From Clostridiales bacterium (GTDB lineage Bacteria; Bacillota; Peptococcia; DRI-13; UBA5745), in the NCBI GenBank assembly GCA_009782505.1, contig WRIW01000018.1:1-34852 (forward strand): DNA of 34,852 bases, written 5' to 3'. Position 1 is the first letter of the stretch. Each line of letters begins with the position of its first letter. The notes beneath the pieces were generated by a model. That model was not told where the DNA came from. It did no database searches and worked only from the letters and a program-made list of their open reading frames with translations. Shown one piece after another: positions 16,634-24,989 of this stretch. Position numbers and translations under genes: made by a program.

Positions 16634-17626
16634 ATGTCAAAGAGGCTACAGCTTACCATGGCTTGCGACGCGTATGACCGCATGCAGGCTCTTGTGGACG
16701 GAACCATCAAACCGGAAGGGATAGACCTGATTTGTATCGCAAACACCGGCGCCGAGACGTTCTGGCGTATGCTGCGACATAAGGAATTCGACATGTGCGA
16801 GATGTCTCTCTCTTCGTATGTAGCGACGTTGTTTCAAGAGGATCCTGATTTCATCGCCATACCGGTATTCCCATCCCGGTTAATGCGGCACTCCGCGATC
16901 TTTATCAATACAGAGAGCGGTATCAACTCGCCGAAGGATATAATTGGGAAACGAGTCGGCGTACCGGAGTGGCAGATGACCGCTACGGTATGGATCAGGG
17001 GCGTAATGCAGGATGATTACGGTGTACCTATAGACAGTGTCAAGTATTTCTCCGGCGGTGTGATCCATCCGGGGAGAGTGGAAAAAATACCCATTGACTT
17101 GCCGCCAAATATAAGCCTTACCCCAATTCCTGAGGATAAAACTCTCTCCCAGATGTTGGAGGACGGAGAACTCGATGTATTGTATTTTGCAGGCGTTCCG
17201 CCCATTTATCGTACCGGAAAGCATGTCAAACGATTATTTGAGAATTGGGCGGAGGTGGAGCAGGAATACTTCCGTAAAACCCAAATCTTTCATATCATGC
17301 ACACTTTCGTACTGAGGCGTGATCTTTATGAGAGATATCCGTGGATAGCTCAGTCAATGATGAAAGCAATGATCGCATCAAAGGATAAAGCCGCCAGGGA
17401 GATGGGGAATTCAGGCGAATTAAAGGTCATGCTTCCTTGGATCGTCGATCACATTGAGAAAACACGCGCCCTCATGGGGGATGATTTCTGGCCCTACGGA
17501 CTTGAGGCAAATAGACATACTCTGGAGACGTTCCTTCGCTACTCTTATGAGCAGAGTTTGTCAAAACGGCTTCTAAAACCCGAGGAACTATTCGCACCAG
17601 AGTCCTTGGAATCATTTAAGATTTGA
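16634..17626 (+). CDS. 4,5-dihydroxyphthalate decarboxylase-like protein
   Basis: The 330-residue protein has the fold of a periplasmic binding protein but no signal peptide, as in the 4,5-dihydroxyphthalate decarboxylase (Pht5) family. Family-like blocks are GTIKPEGIDL, WRMLRHKEFDMCEMSLSSY, IAIPVFPSRLMRHS, INSPKDIIGKRVGVPEWQMTATVW and IRGVMQDDYGV. Known members decarboxylate 4,5-dihydroxyphthalate to protocatechuate in the cytoplasm. AGGAGGG at 16621-16627 abuts the ATG at 16628, so the ATG at 16634 (6-base spacing) is preferred. It is the last gene of this group and is followed by a hairpin terminator. Some relatives are annotated only as ABC-binding proteins, so the substrate is uncertain, but the lack of a secretion signal argues for an enzyme. 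Confidence 0.75.
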   Translation: MSKRLQLTMACDAYDRMQALVDGTIKPEGIDLICIANTGAETFWRMLRHKEFDMCEMSLSSYVATLFQEDPDFIAIPVFPSRLMRHSAIFINTESGINSPKDIIGKRVGVPEWQMTATVWIRGVMQDDYGVPIDSVKYFSGGVIHPGRVEKIPIDLPPNISLTPIPEDKTLSQMLEDGELDVLYFAGVPPIYRTGKHVKRLFENWAEVEQEYFRKTQIFHIMHTFVLRRDLYERYPWIAQSMMKAMIASKDKAAREMGNSGELKVMLPWIVDHIEKTRALMGDDFWPYGLEANRHTLETFLRYSYEQSLSKRLLKPEELFAPESLESFKI

Positions 17627-17670
17627 TTCATTTAAAAGTACCGCGATGGTAAAGCATTCCGACGCAGCAG

Positions 17671-17716
17671 AAGAACCTGTGGATATGAGAGATCCCGCCG
17701 GTTCTTTTGCTTTTTG
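17671..17716 (+). terminator. Rho-independent terminator
   Basis: AGAACC (17672-17677) pairs with GGTTCT (17699-17704), and inside it GGAT pairs with ATCC around an ATGAGAG loop. The stem runs into TTTT and then GCTTTTT. It lies about 45 bp past the stop of the dihydroxyphthalate-decarboxylase-like gene and closes the 13159-17626 operon. Confidence 0.7.
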
Positions 17717-17756
17717 CGTTAATAATAATCAAAAAGGAAGCGGAATTTAGTCCCGC

Positions 17757-18032
17757 TCAGTTCCAATCAGGATCAAGCAGGAAATCCCTGATGTTCCTGT
17801 GCTTGACCCCATCGCGGCTCATGTCAAACTCGTCCAGCGACACGACGTACTTCGGAAAATTATCCCGTATAGACTCGTATGCTCCGAACTCGCGCTGGAT
17901 CGTCTCCTCTGACGCGAGAAGGTAGGAAACCTGTACGTAGAGCTTCTCCGTCTTTTTTTCGCAGACGAAGTCTATCTCTTTCGTCTTCGCTTTTCCCACC
18001 GTGATTTTATATCCCCTACGAAGCAGTTCCAT
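17757..18032 (-). pseudogene. 5'-truncated remnant of a DUF4143-type AAA ATPase
   Basis: The 91-residue frame matches only the C-terminal end of the common ATP-binding proteins carrying DUF4143: LLRRGYKITVGK, KEIDFVCEKK, KLYVQVSYLLASEETIQREFGAYESI and FPKYVVSLDEFD. The family is usually around 400 residues, and the Walker A and B ATPase domain is missing. In-frame reading upstream reaches a stop at about 18072 after some 13 codons without homology. No ribosome binding site is evident. It is a decayed fragment between two operons and probably marks an old rearrangement. Confidence 0.75.
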
Positions 18033-18134
18033 AAGATATATCTTAATGATTGCATATTTTCGTAAAGAGTTTCAGGTATGTATGCAAGCCCACAGGGTAC
18101 ATCATACCTTCTTTCCGTTCGCTATCATTTTGTG

Positions 18135-18140
18135 TATAAT
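18135..18140 (+). promoter_or_regulatory. -10 element upstream of the bicupin gene
   Basis: A perfect TATAAT lies about 59 bp before the bicupin start codon. The -35 position (TTTCCG) is weak. Transcription would start near 18147. Confidence 0.45.
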
Positions 18141-18198
18141 AGCCACAGGACGCGTAGGAAACGAATTGAAGAATAATATTTCGGAAAGGAATGATCTC

Positions 18199-19179
18199 AT
18201 GACGCACCCATATTTTATGGACTTCAACAGCAAAGACAGCTGGATGTATGCCACGGAATTCATTCGCCCAAACGGAGATAAGGGTGAAGAGCAGCGAACC
18301 CTCAACTTACCGGAAGGCCCGGACAGGTTATTCTACATCACCGACTCTGTCATGTATCCCCCGTCCGCTGATAGCACCGCTGCCGATTTGCACTGCCACG
18401 AGCACTATGTGGGTTGGGAAGTCTTTTTCGTCGACGAGGGAAACATGGACTTGTTTGTAAACGGGATGAAGGTCTTCGTCGAAGAAGGGAGCGTACTTCA
18501 CTTACAGCCATATGAAGCCCACGCGATGCGATTCTATTCCCCTGTTAAGTATCGCCTGTTTGCCCATGGATTAACCATTAATCCGTACACGGCGGTCATA
18601 CCAACCCTGTTTGCCCGGGATCCCAATTTTCGGGAAGACCCGGAGTACCCCGCGATAGCGCGGCGCGGCGGAAGCGATACCGGCGCTTACGGACGCGAAG
18701 CCCCTGTCTGGGAAGAAGTCCCTGTCGAGAAATGCTCCACAGTACGCCATATCAGCCGCCCAATGGCGACGTTTGAGTTAGAAGGCGTCACCGCGAAAAT
18801 GATTTCCGCGCGCTGGGAAAACGGCGGTGTGTGCGAGATGTGGGCTTATGAGATGGAGAAAGGGTTTGTCGCCAAAACGCGCAAATTCAGCACCCTCCCG
18901 CAGCTATACTACGTCACGGCGGGCCAGGTGAAGTTTACGGTGTTTGATGAAGAGTTCATGGCTAAGCCGGGATGCGTCGTCAAGGTTCCGAAGCTCGCGA
19001 ATTGCACGATCGAAGCATTGTCCGACGCCGTGGTATATGATACGGGCGGGTTGCCGCGTATGCAGGCGTATATGCTCGACCGCGCTTCGATCCTGAAGTA
19101 CGACCCGGAGCGGGCAAAGGATCCGGCTACGTTCGATGAGCTCAGGGAGAAATTCGGCATACAGCTTCAGATCGGGTGA
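18199..19179 (+). CDS. Bicupin protein
   Basis: The 326-residue protein has two cupin-like halves. The first carries metal-ligand-type residues in HCHEHYVGWEVFF (His65, His67, Glu74) and His108 in YEAHAMRF. The second (about 230-300) has YYVTAGQVKFTVFDEEF and KPGCVVKVPKLANCTIEAL but lacks the histidines. Start ATG 18199 follows AAAGGA and a TATAAT promoter; the longer upstream frame would begin upstream of that promoter. It is monocistronic and convergent with kdgK. Cupins include dioxygenases, sugar isomerases and sensors; the function here is not evident. It contains no DNA-binding domain, so it is not an AraC regulator. Confidence 0.72.
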   Translation: MTHPYFMDFNSKDSWMYATEFIRPNGDKGEEQRTLNLPEGPDRLFYITDSVMYPPSADSTAADLHCHEHYVGWEVFFVDEGNMDLFVNGMKVFVEEGSVLHLQPYEAHAMRFYSPVKYRLFAHGLTINPYTAVIPTLFARDPNFREDPEYPAIARRGGSDTGAYGREAPVWEEVPVEKCSTVRHISRPMATFELEGVTAKMISARWENGGVCEMWAYEMEKGFVAKTRKFSTLPQLYYVTAGQVKFTVFDEEFMAKPGCVVKVPKLANCTIEALSDAVVYDTGGLPRMQAYMLDRASILKYDPERAKDPATFDELREKFGIQLQIG

Positions 19180-19243
19180 TCTTGGTCACTTGGGCCGGGC
19201 GCCCGTTCTGCCGGGTGGCCATTCGGGCCGGGTAGTCGGCGCC

Positions 19244-20266
19244 TTACCTTTGCACCCGGCCCGAGCCGTCGCCTTCAGCCAGCTTCATCACTTCGTCGAC
19301 GCTTACGTGATTGAAATCGCCCTCGACGGTATGATTAAGGCAACCTGCCGCAGCGGCGAACTCTACGGCTTCCTGGGGCCCGAAATCATTCAGCAGAGCG
19401 TAGATCAGGCCCGCGGTGAAGCTGTCGCCGCCGCCTACGCGGTCGACGATGTGGACGGCGTATTTCTTCGAGAAGCTAAACGCAGCGCCGTCATAGAGCA
19501 TAGCCGACCAGTTATTGTCGCTGGCGGATATGGATTCCCGGAGGGTGACGCCGACCTTCCGAAAGCCAAAACGCTCCATGAGTTGCGTGGCTACGTCCTT
19601 GTAGCCCTCCCGGCTCACCTGCCCGGCGGTGACGTCGGTATCCGCGGCGCGGATACCGAATACGTCCGCGGCGTCCTCCTCATTGGCGATGCAAATATCC
19701 ACATACTCCATGAGCCCGGTCATCGCGGCGCGTGCTTCTTCTTTTGTCCAGAGATTCTTGCGGTAGTTCAAGTCGCAGGATACGACGAGGCCTTTGGCCT
19801 TCGCGGCTTGACAGGCGTCGATGCAGATTTCCGCTACATTTGGCCCCAGCGCCGGCGTGATGCCGGTGAAATGGTACCAGTCCGCGCCGTCGAAAATGGC
19901 GTCCCAGTCGAAGTCCTCTCGGCCCGCCAGGGCGATGGCGGAGCCTGCCCGGTCGTAAATCACTTTCGAAGCCCGCTGACTCGCGCCTTTTTCGCAAAAG
20001 TAGACGCCCGCGCGGCTGCCGCCGCGTACTATCCGCGACGTGTCCACGCCGTAGCGCCGTACTTGATCCACCAGGCTTTGGCCGATCTCATGCTCCGGAA
20101 GCTTGGTGACAAAGGCAGCCTCCATGCCGAAGCCGGAAAGGGATACGGCCACATTAGCTTCCGCGCCGCCGGGAGTGGCGAGATATTTATCCGCCTGAAC
20201 GAAGCGGTAGTAGCCTTCCGGGGCGAGCCGCAGCATTATCTCGCCAAAGGTAACGATTCTGCTCAT
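19244..20266 (-). CDS. kdgK: 2-dehydro-3-deoxygluconate kinase (PfkB family)
   Basis: The 340-residue protein is a PfkB/ribokinase-family sugar kinase, most like KDG kinases, which phosphorylate 2-keto-3-deoxygluconate to KDPG with ATP in the cytoplasm. The N-terminal GEIMLRLAP (8-16), the sugar-binding PGGAEANVA (32-40) and the C-terminal signature DRVGGGDSFTAG (275-286), with Asp281 as the catalytic base, are all intact. GGGAGGAA precedes the ATG at 20266. It lies 34 bp after eda, so the pair would convert KDG to pyruvate plus glyceraldehyde 3-phosphate, the standard end of hexuronate breakdown. It is convergent with the bicupin gene. Confidence 0.88.
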   Translation of the reverse strand: MSRIVTFGEIMLRLAPEGYYRFVQADKYLATPGGAEANVAVSLSGFGMEAAFVTKLPEHEIGQSLVDQVRRYGVDTSRIVRGGSRAGVYFCEKGASQRASKVIYDRAGSAIALAGREDFDWDAIFDGADWYHFTGITPALGPNVAEICIDACQAAKAKGLVVSCDLNYRKNLWTKEEARAAMTGLMEYVDICIANEEDAADVFGIRAADTDVTAGQVSREGYKDVATQLMERFGFRKVGVTLRESISASDNNWSAMLYDGAAFSFSKKYAVHIVDRVGGGDSFTAGLIYALLNDFGPQEAVEFAAAAGCLNHTVEGDFNHVSVDEVMKLAEGDGSGRVQR

Positions 20267-20300
20267 GGATATTCCTCCCTTACTCTAAACGGGCTTGTTT

Positions 20301-20960
20301 TCACGGAGCGCCGTTGTCGCGGGCGTCCCTATAGGCCGCGACGATCTGCGCCGCTTCCGCGCAAAGGCGAGTGATCTCAGTGAAATCACCGGCATGGATC
20401 AGGTCGGCAGCCGCCAGCCACGAACCGCCGCAAGCAAGTACCTTTTCGTGACTCAGGTACTTGCCGATATTCGCCGCGTTTACTCCGCCGAAGGGCATGA
20501 ACCTGAGCATCGGATATGGCGCGGATATGGCTTTGATGTAGTCCAGCCCGCCGGACAGCTCCGCCGGGAAGAGTTTCACGGCGTCCAGCCCGAATTCGAT
20601 GGCTTGCTCCATATCGGAAGGCGTCAGGCAGCCGGGAATGACAGGGTAGCCTTGCTTCACGCAGTGCCCCACTACCTTGGGATTGAATCCGGGAGTGACG
20701 ATGAATCGTGCCCCGGCGTCGATAGCCTTGTCCGCCTGCGCCGTAGTCAGTACGGTGCCCGCGCCCAGTAGGATATCCGGCAAAGCCAACGCGATGAGCC
20801 GGATGGCTTCTTCCGCCTGTGCCGTGCGGAATGTCACCTCGGCGCAGGGGATACCCCCCGCGGCGATGGCCTTAACCAGGGGTACGGCTTTCCCTCCGTC
20901 GTCGATCTGGATGACCGGCACGACCCCGATCTTATGGATGCGTTCAAAGATTTGATGCAT
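20301..20960 (-). CDS. eda: KDPG (2-keto-3-deoxy-6-phosphogluconate) aldolase
   Basis: The 219-residue protein is a class I KDPG/KHG aldolase of normal size, splitting KDPG into pyruvate and glyceraldehyde 3-phosphate. The catalytic Glu41 is in AEVTFRT, GAGTVL is at 66-71 and the Schiff-base Lys129 lies in AVKLFPAE. The phosphate-binding region near GGVN (residues about 158-161) is also present. AGGAGGTT precedes the ATG at 20960. The gene is 12 bp downstream of the SnoaL-like gene and followed by kdgK, so all three are probably one operon. Confidence 0.93.
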   Translation of the reverse strand: MHQIFERIHKIGVVPVIQIDDGGKAVPLVKAIAAGGIPCAEVTFRTAQAEEAIRLIALALPDILLGAGTVLTTAQADKAIDAGARFIVTPGFNPKVVGHCVKQGYPVIPGCLTPSDMEQAIEFGLDAVKLFPAELSGGLDYIKAISAPYPMLRFMPFGGVNAANIGKYLSHEKVLACGGSWLAAADLIHAGDFTEITRLCAEAAQIVAAYRDARDNGAP

Positions 20961-20972
20961 ACCCGAACCTCC

Positions 20973-21860
20973 TCAATCGCACTCCGCCGAAGTCTGCGGG
21001 CCTACGCCTTCCCAGTCCACAAAGGTGATCCCGTGGTCATGGAAAGCGAAGATGTATTTGATCAGGCCGTATTCGATCTTAAATATGTCGGTGACATAAC
21101 CCGTGGGCGACGACGGCTCCTGAGCGATCATATGGTTCGTGGATATGCATACGCCGGTGTCCTCGTCCACCACCGGGAAGCGGCGCTTGATGCACTCCCA
21201 CTTGAAGCGGGCGGTAGTATAGTTCGTCTTCATGCTGCTCGAATGAGTCATAGAGTCGGTCACCGGCGTGCCGACCTCAAAGAGCCTTACGTCCGGATGT
21301 ATCGGCACGAGACCGGGATCGATGAGCTTATTGACGCCGTCCCAGTATTGTGAGGCGATCTTGATCATTTCCTTGCGGGTAGAGCGGGCGTCTGCGGGAA
21401 GAGGGGCTTCGAGTATGCGGGGCGGCTCCATCTGCTCCGGGCGGACGCCGAGGCCGGCGCCGGTCTCTCGCCGGGCGATCTCTTCGATTTCGCAAATCTG
21501 GCCGTCTTCATTCGCCGTGAGGCGCACAAAGTAGATCCACCACCTCTGCATCCACCGCTCGGGGCTATCCACGATCTCTTCTTCCGGGCCGCTCATCGCC
21601 CATAGCGGGCGCGCCATATTGTTTGTCACGACGCCGCTGAAGCAGACGGTCTGGGTGACCTCGTCCACGAAGGTTTGGCGATAGGGGATCCTTCTGCGCG
21701 CCTCAGCCCATATGTCGCCGGAGCCCAGAGGCGCCTGGGCGCCCTGATAAGTCGCCTTCACATTTTTTGCTACCGGTACGCTTTTTGGGTCGCAGTGAAT
21801 GAGCGCTTCCAGAAAATTAGCCATGAGTACCAGGAGTTCTCTTTTCTGCATATCTTTCAT
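20973..21860 (-). CDS. SnoaL/NTF2-like protein, possibly DUF8021
   Basis: The 295-residue protein starts with an NTF2-like pattern (LLVLMANFLEALIHCDPKSVPVAKNVKATYQG) and resembles the DUF8021/SnoaL-like proteins of unknown role; a second half with YWDGVNKL may be another copy of the fold. No signal peptide or membrane segment is seen. GAAAGG directly abuts the first ATG, so a start at the Met codon at 21851 is also possible. As the first gene of the eda-kdgK operon it may act on a uronate or deoxysugar acid, for example as an isomerase or dehydratase, but this is only inference from position. Confidence 0.6.
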   Translation of the reverse strand: MKDMQKRELLVLMANFLEALIHCDPKSVPVAKNVKATYQGAQAPLGSGDIWAEARRRIPYRQTFVDEVTQTVCFSGVVTNNMARPLWAMSGPEEEIVDSPERWMQRWWIYFVRLTANEDGQICEIEEIARRETGAGLGVRPEQMEPPRILEAPLPADARSTRKEMIKIASQYWDGVNKLIDPGLVPIHPDVRLFEVGTPVTDSMTHSSSMKTNYTTARFKWECIKRRFPVVDEDTGVCISTNHMIAQEPSSPTGYVTDIFKIEYGLIKYIFAFHDHGITFVDWEGVGPQTSAECD

Positions 21861-21919
21861 CCTTTCTAATTCAGACGCCCGGGATTCGCATCGCCCGGTC
21901 GGATAGGAGGTTTAACGAT

Positions 21920-21949
21920 ATTTTAGCAGATATGCCAAATCGAAAGCAA
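21920..21949 (-). promoter_or_regulatory. Promoter of the SnoaL-like/eda/kdgK operon
   Basis: On the minus strand TTGCTT (21944-21949), an 18-bp spacer and TAAAAT (21920-21925) preceded by TGC form a plausible promoter with an extended -10. The expected start near 21913 leaves a leader of about 50 nt. The 199-bp gap is shared with the + strand promoter of the reductase operon. Confidence 0.55.
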
Positions 21950-21978
21950 GGGGACCATATGGCGCTTCGAAAAAAACC

Positions 21979-21987
21979 TGATATAAT
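21979..21987 (+). promoter_or_regulatory. Extended -10 promoter of the SDR/reductase operon
   Basis: TGATATAAT at 21979-21987 is a perfect extended -10. There is no good -35. It would start transcripts near 21994, about 66 nt before the SDR start codon, and could drive 22060-27196. It is divergent from the promoter at 21920-21949. Confidence 0.6.
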
Positions 21988-22059
21988 GAAAAAGCTGATA
22001 AAGTTGAAAAAGCGTTGCAGCCTTCAGATGATGAATTAACACGAAGGAGGAGGTCCAGC

Positions 22060-22857
22060 ATGAATACCCCAAGCATAAGCACGATGAAAGGCGCCTTCGA
22101 TCTGAGCGGAAAGAACACCATCGTCACCGGCGGAAACGGCGGCCTTGGCTTCGGCGTCTCCAAAGCCTTCGCGGAGTCCGGAGCCAACGTAGCCGTACTC
22201 TGCCGAGACATGGGAAAAGCGGCTGGCGCCCTGAAAGAGTTAGGCGCCAATGGCGGCAAGTATGAAGCCTTTTCTTGCGACGTCACGGACATGGCTGACG
22301 TACGCAAAGCCGTCGGGGAAGCGTATAAGTCCTTCGGCAACATCGATATCCTGGTAAACAACGCCGGCGTTTCCACCAATACGAGGCTTTTCGATATGGA
22401 CGAAGAGCTTACCGAATGGCATAGGGTGGTGGATACCGACCTGACCGGGCTCGTCAATATGACTTACGTTGTCGGCAAACGCATGAGGGATTCGGACAAG
22501 GGGGGCAACATCATCAACGTGACGTCCAACGCCGGGCTGATCATCAACCGGGACTTGTTCCTCTCCCCCTACAGCGCGGCGAAGGCGGCGGCGAATCATT
22601 TCACCCGGTCGATGGCGATGGAGCTGGGTTTGTACGGCATCAGGGTCAACGCCATCGCCCCCGGATTCATCAACGACGGCTTCGGGAAGAATTCCTCGCC
22701 GGAGCGCGACAAGCAGATATTCGCCGCCCAGGCCTTAGACCGCAGGGGGACGGCTATGGAAGTGGGCGCCCTGGCGGTCTATCTGGCTTCGGCCGCGTCG
22801 GGCTTTACCACAGGGGCCGTGATGGTGATGGACGGCGGGTATTCGCTGTCCTGCTAG
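22060..22857 (+). CDS. Short-chain dehydrogenase/reductase (gluconate 5-dehydrogenase/3-oxoacyl reductase type)
   Basis: The 265-residue classical SDR has the NAD(P)-binding motif TGGNGGLG (23-30), NNAG (100-103), the catalytic Ser156 and the Tyr171-x3-Lys175 pair (YSAAK). It ends with a normal MVMDGGY block. An Arg (CRD) after the second strand may favour NADP. AAGGAGGAGG precedes the ATG at 22060; the frame continues upstream without homology. It lies 16 bp before the first reductase-subunit gene. It could be a sugar-acid dehydrogenase linked to the divergent eda-kdgK operon or a hydroxyacyl dehydrogenase serving the reductase product. The sequence alone does not choose. Confidence 0.85.
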   Translation: MNTPSISTMKGAFDLSGKNTIVTGGNGGLGFGVSKAFAESGANVAVLCRDMGKAAGALKELGANGGKYEAFSCDVTDMADVRKAVGEAYKSFGNIDILVNNAGVSTNTRLFDMDEELTEWHRVVDTDLTGLVNMTYVVGKRMRDSDKGGNIINVTSNAGLIINRDLFLSPYSAAKAAANHFTRSMAMELGLYGIRVNAIAPGFINDGFGKNSSPERDKQIFAAQALDRRGTAMEVGALAVYLASAASGFTTGAVMVMDGGYSLSC

Positions 22858-22873
22858 TAAAGGAGGTAAACGT

Positions 22874-23791
22874 ATGGTTCTGCAGTACGCCAAATGGCCC
22901 GAAATCCAATGGATGTCGGACGATGCCGGTTGGAAAGAGGCGAAGACGATCACCGCGGGCGTAGACATAGGTACAACAAGCGCCCAAGCCGCCGTCGTCG
23001 CCGACGGACAGCTCGCGGCGTACGCCGGCATCCGCGCGGGAACCGATTTCCGCAAAACGGCCGATGAAGTCATGGCTCTTGCCCTGGGCGCGTCGGGCAT
23101 AACCCTTGAGCGTCTGAGCGCGGTAGGCGCCACGGGATTCGGCAAGCGCAACGCGGCTTTCGCTACGGAAAGCCTGGACGAGGTATCCTGCCACGGCAAG
23201 GGGGCGCGCTTCATCTACGGATCGGAAGTCACCACCGTCGTGGATCTCGGCGCCCAGACCGTGACCGCCATCAAGCTATACGAGTGGGACCGGGTATGGG
23301 ATTTCGCCATGAACGATATCTGCGCCACGGGGATGGGGCGCAATATCGAGATGGTCTGCGACCTGCTCCACGTACCCATCGGGGAGATCGGGGAGTACTC
23401 CCTGGATCTGGGCGGGAAGCCCGACCCGGAGCCCGTGAGCACTACCTGCTACAACTATGCCGGTACGGAGACCATGGGGCTCTTCCGGCCGGAGTTCCGA
23501 GGAGATACGCTGAACGGAAACGAGATCTGCGCTTCCCATCTCTTCGCCGTGGCATGGCGCGTATTGGGCGTGATCGGCAAGCTTCAGTCCCTTGAGCCGG
23601 GCGATATCAAGGTAGAAGGGAAGCTGGGCTTCACCGGCGGGCTGGCCCACAACGCGGGGGTTACCCGGCGCATCGAGAGGGAACTGGACACTACGGCGCT
23701 GACAAGCGAATACGACCCCATGCTGGCCGGCGCCATCGGCGCGGCGCTGCTTGTACTCCCCGAAGCCGCAGAAAGGGGGGGTGTGAGATGA
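22874..23791 (+). CDS. BcrA/BcrD-type ASKHA ATPase subunit of a benzoyl-CoA reductase-like complex
   Basis: The 305-residue protein is in the BadF/BadG/BcrA/BcrD ATPase family, which couples ATP hydrolysis to low-potential electron transfer. It has the phosphate-binding DIGTTSAQAA (31-40), VDLGAQTVTAIK (123-134) and FTGGLAHNAGV near the C-terminus. The cysteines expected to hold the bridging [4Fe-4S] cluster are present: Cys150 in NDICATGMG and Cys192 in TTCYNYAGTE. AGGAGGTAAA gives a strong start. It overlaps the next gene by 4 bp. A second, different ATPase closes the operon, so a heterodimeric activator as in BcrAD is likely, rather than the homodimeric activator of 2-hydroxyacyl-CoA dehydratases. 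Confidence 0.85.
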   Translation: MVLQYAKWPEIQWMSDDAGWKEAKTITAGVDIGTTSAQAAVVADGQLAAYAGIRAGTDFRKTADEVMALALGASGITLERLSAVGATGFGKRNAAFATESLDEVSCHGKGARFIYGSEVTTVVDLGAQTVTAIKLYEWDRVWDFAMNDICATGMGRNIEMVCDLLHVPIGEIGEYSLDLGGKPDPEPVSTTCYNYAGTETMGLFRPEFRGDTLNGNEICASHLFAVAWRVLGVIGKLQSLEPGDIKVEGKLGFTGGLAHNAGVTRRIERELDTTALTSEYDPMLAGAIGAALLVLPEAAERGGVR

Positions 23792-24984
23792 GCGCGGAGG
23801 CAACTATAACGCGAGGCGCAGACGCCTTGGGCGCAGCCTTCGATTTCAAAAGCCTGGTGGATAAGCGCCACGATTACGCCAGGGCATGGAAGGCGAAGAC
23901 CGGGGGCAAGGTACTGGGCTGGTTCGAACCGTACTTCCCCGAAGAGATCGCCTACGCCGCGGGAATGCTGCCGGTGAGGATACTGGCGCGGCACGAAGTA
24001 GACGACATATCGGACAAATGGATATACAGCTCCTGCTACCCGGTGAGGGACATGGTAAACCAGCTCCTCAAGGGTAGATACGACTATGTGGACGGCTTGG
24101 TCAACGTGGAGGGCTGCCAGTGGATGTACAACGCCTTTGAAGTAATGATGAACAACAGGGAAAGCCTGTTCTACCATTATCTCTTCCTCCCGGACTACAC
24201 AAACGCGGCTACGTCCAAGGACGTCGCGAAAAATGAGTTTGCCGTGCTCGCCGACCGGTTCAAGGGGTGGACGGGGAAAAGCATCACAGATGCGGACTTG
24301 GACGCCGCCATCGAGGTATACAACCACAATCGGCTGCTCCTGCGCCGGATCAACGAACTCCGCCGGGCGGACAGGCCGGTGATCTCCGGCTCGGAGATGA
24401 TGAACCTCGTCCTGGCAGACCAGGTGATGGACAAGGCCGAGATGAACGTCATCCTTGAAGATTTCATCAAAGAGCTGGGGTTGAGGAAGCCCGGGCCCGA
24501 CAAGATCAGGCTGATGATCGTAGGCAGCGAGACCTGGGACGCCCGGCTGGAAGAGCTGGTTGAAGCTCAGGGGGCAAACGTAGTCGCCGACGAACTGGAT
24601 AACGGGACTTCATACTACTGGAACAACGTGCTGCCTCAGGAGGACAGGCTCATGGCCCTGGCTTTGCGGTACCTGGGCCGCCCCCACAGCGCGCTTAAGG
24701 ACAACAACTACCGGCGCAGGCCCCAGCATATATTTGAGTTGGCGGAAGACTTCAATGTGGACGGCGTCCTGCTGGAGAAGCAGATCTACTGCCACTCCCA
24801 TGGCTCGGATATGTACGCCGTGTGGAAGATGCTCCGGGAGAGATACATACCTTATCATTACTTCGAACGGGGCAGCCTGCTGCCGGAGGACGAGACCGCT
24901 GCCCGGTTGGAAGCCTTCTTAAGCATGCTGAAGCCGGGCTTGAACCATCTGGCCGGTTGGCATAAAAAGTTTGGGGAGGACTAG
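23788..24984 (+). CDS. BcrC/HgdB-type subunit of a benzoyl-CoA reductase-like complex
   Basis: The 398-residue protein belongs to the 2-hydroxyglutaryl-CoA dehydratase D-component/benzoyl-CoA reductase family. It has exactly three cysteines, Cys83 (YSSCYPVRD), Cys110 (VEGCQWMY) and Cys335 (IYCHSHGSD), each in a family cluster-ligand position, so a [4Fe-4S] cluster in the active-site module is likely. It would form the catalytic pair with the following BcrB-like subunit. The ATG overlaps the preceding stop (ATGA), with GGGGGG-rich sequence upstream, and the next gene begins 5 bp after its stop. Size is near that of BcrC. It could also serve an atypical dehydratase, but the four-gene set favours a reductase. 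Confidence 0.85.
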   Translation: MSAEATITRGADALGAAFDFKSLVDKRHDYARAWKAKTGGKVLGWFEPYFPEEIAYAAGMLPVRILARHEVDDISDKWIYSSCYPVRDMVNQLLKGRYDYVDGLVNVEGCQWMYNAFEVMMNNRESLFYHYLFLPDYTNAATSKDVAKNEFAVLADRFKGWTGKSITDADLDAAIEVYNHNRLLLRRINELRRADRPVISGSEMMNLVLADQVMDKAEMNVILEDFIKELGLRKPGPDKIRLMIVGSETWDARLEELVEAQGANVVADELDNGTSYYWNNVLPQEDRLMALALRYLGRPHSALKDNNYRRRPQHIFELAEDFNVDGVLLEKQIYCHSHGSDMYAVWKMLRERYIPYHYFERGSLLPEDETAARLEAFLSMLKPGLNHLAGWHKKFGED

Positions 24985-24989
24985 GCCAT

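Noticed and set aside
18001-18198. Upstream extension of the bicupin gene
   Set aside because: It would place the start upstream of the TATAAT promoter and overlap the ATPase remnant; MTHPYFMDFN at 18199 has a ribosome binding site.
19180-19243. Terminator between the bicupin and kdgK genes
   Set aside because: GC-rich repeats of GGGCCGGG are present but there is no clean stem followed by a T-run on either strand.
19136-20374. 412-codon open frame antisense to kdgK
   Set aside because: It overlaps the whole KDG kinase gene and shows no recognisable domain; shadow of biased codons.
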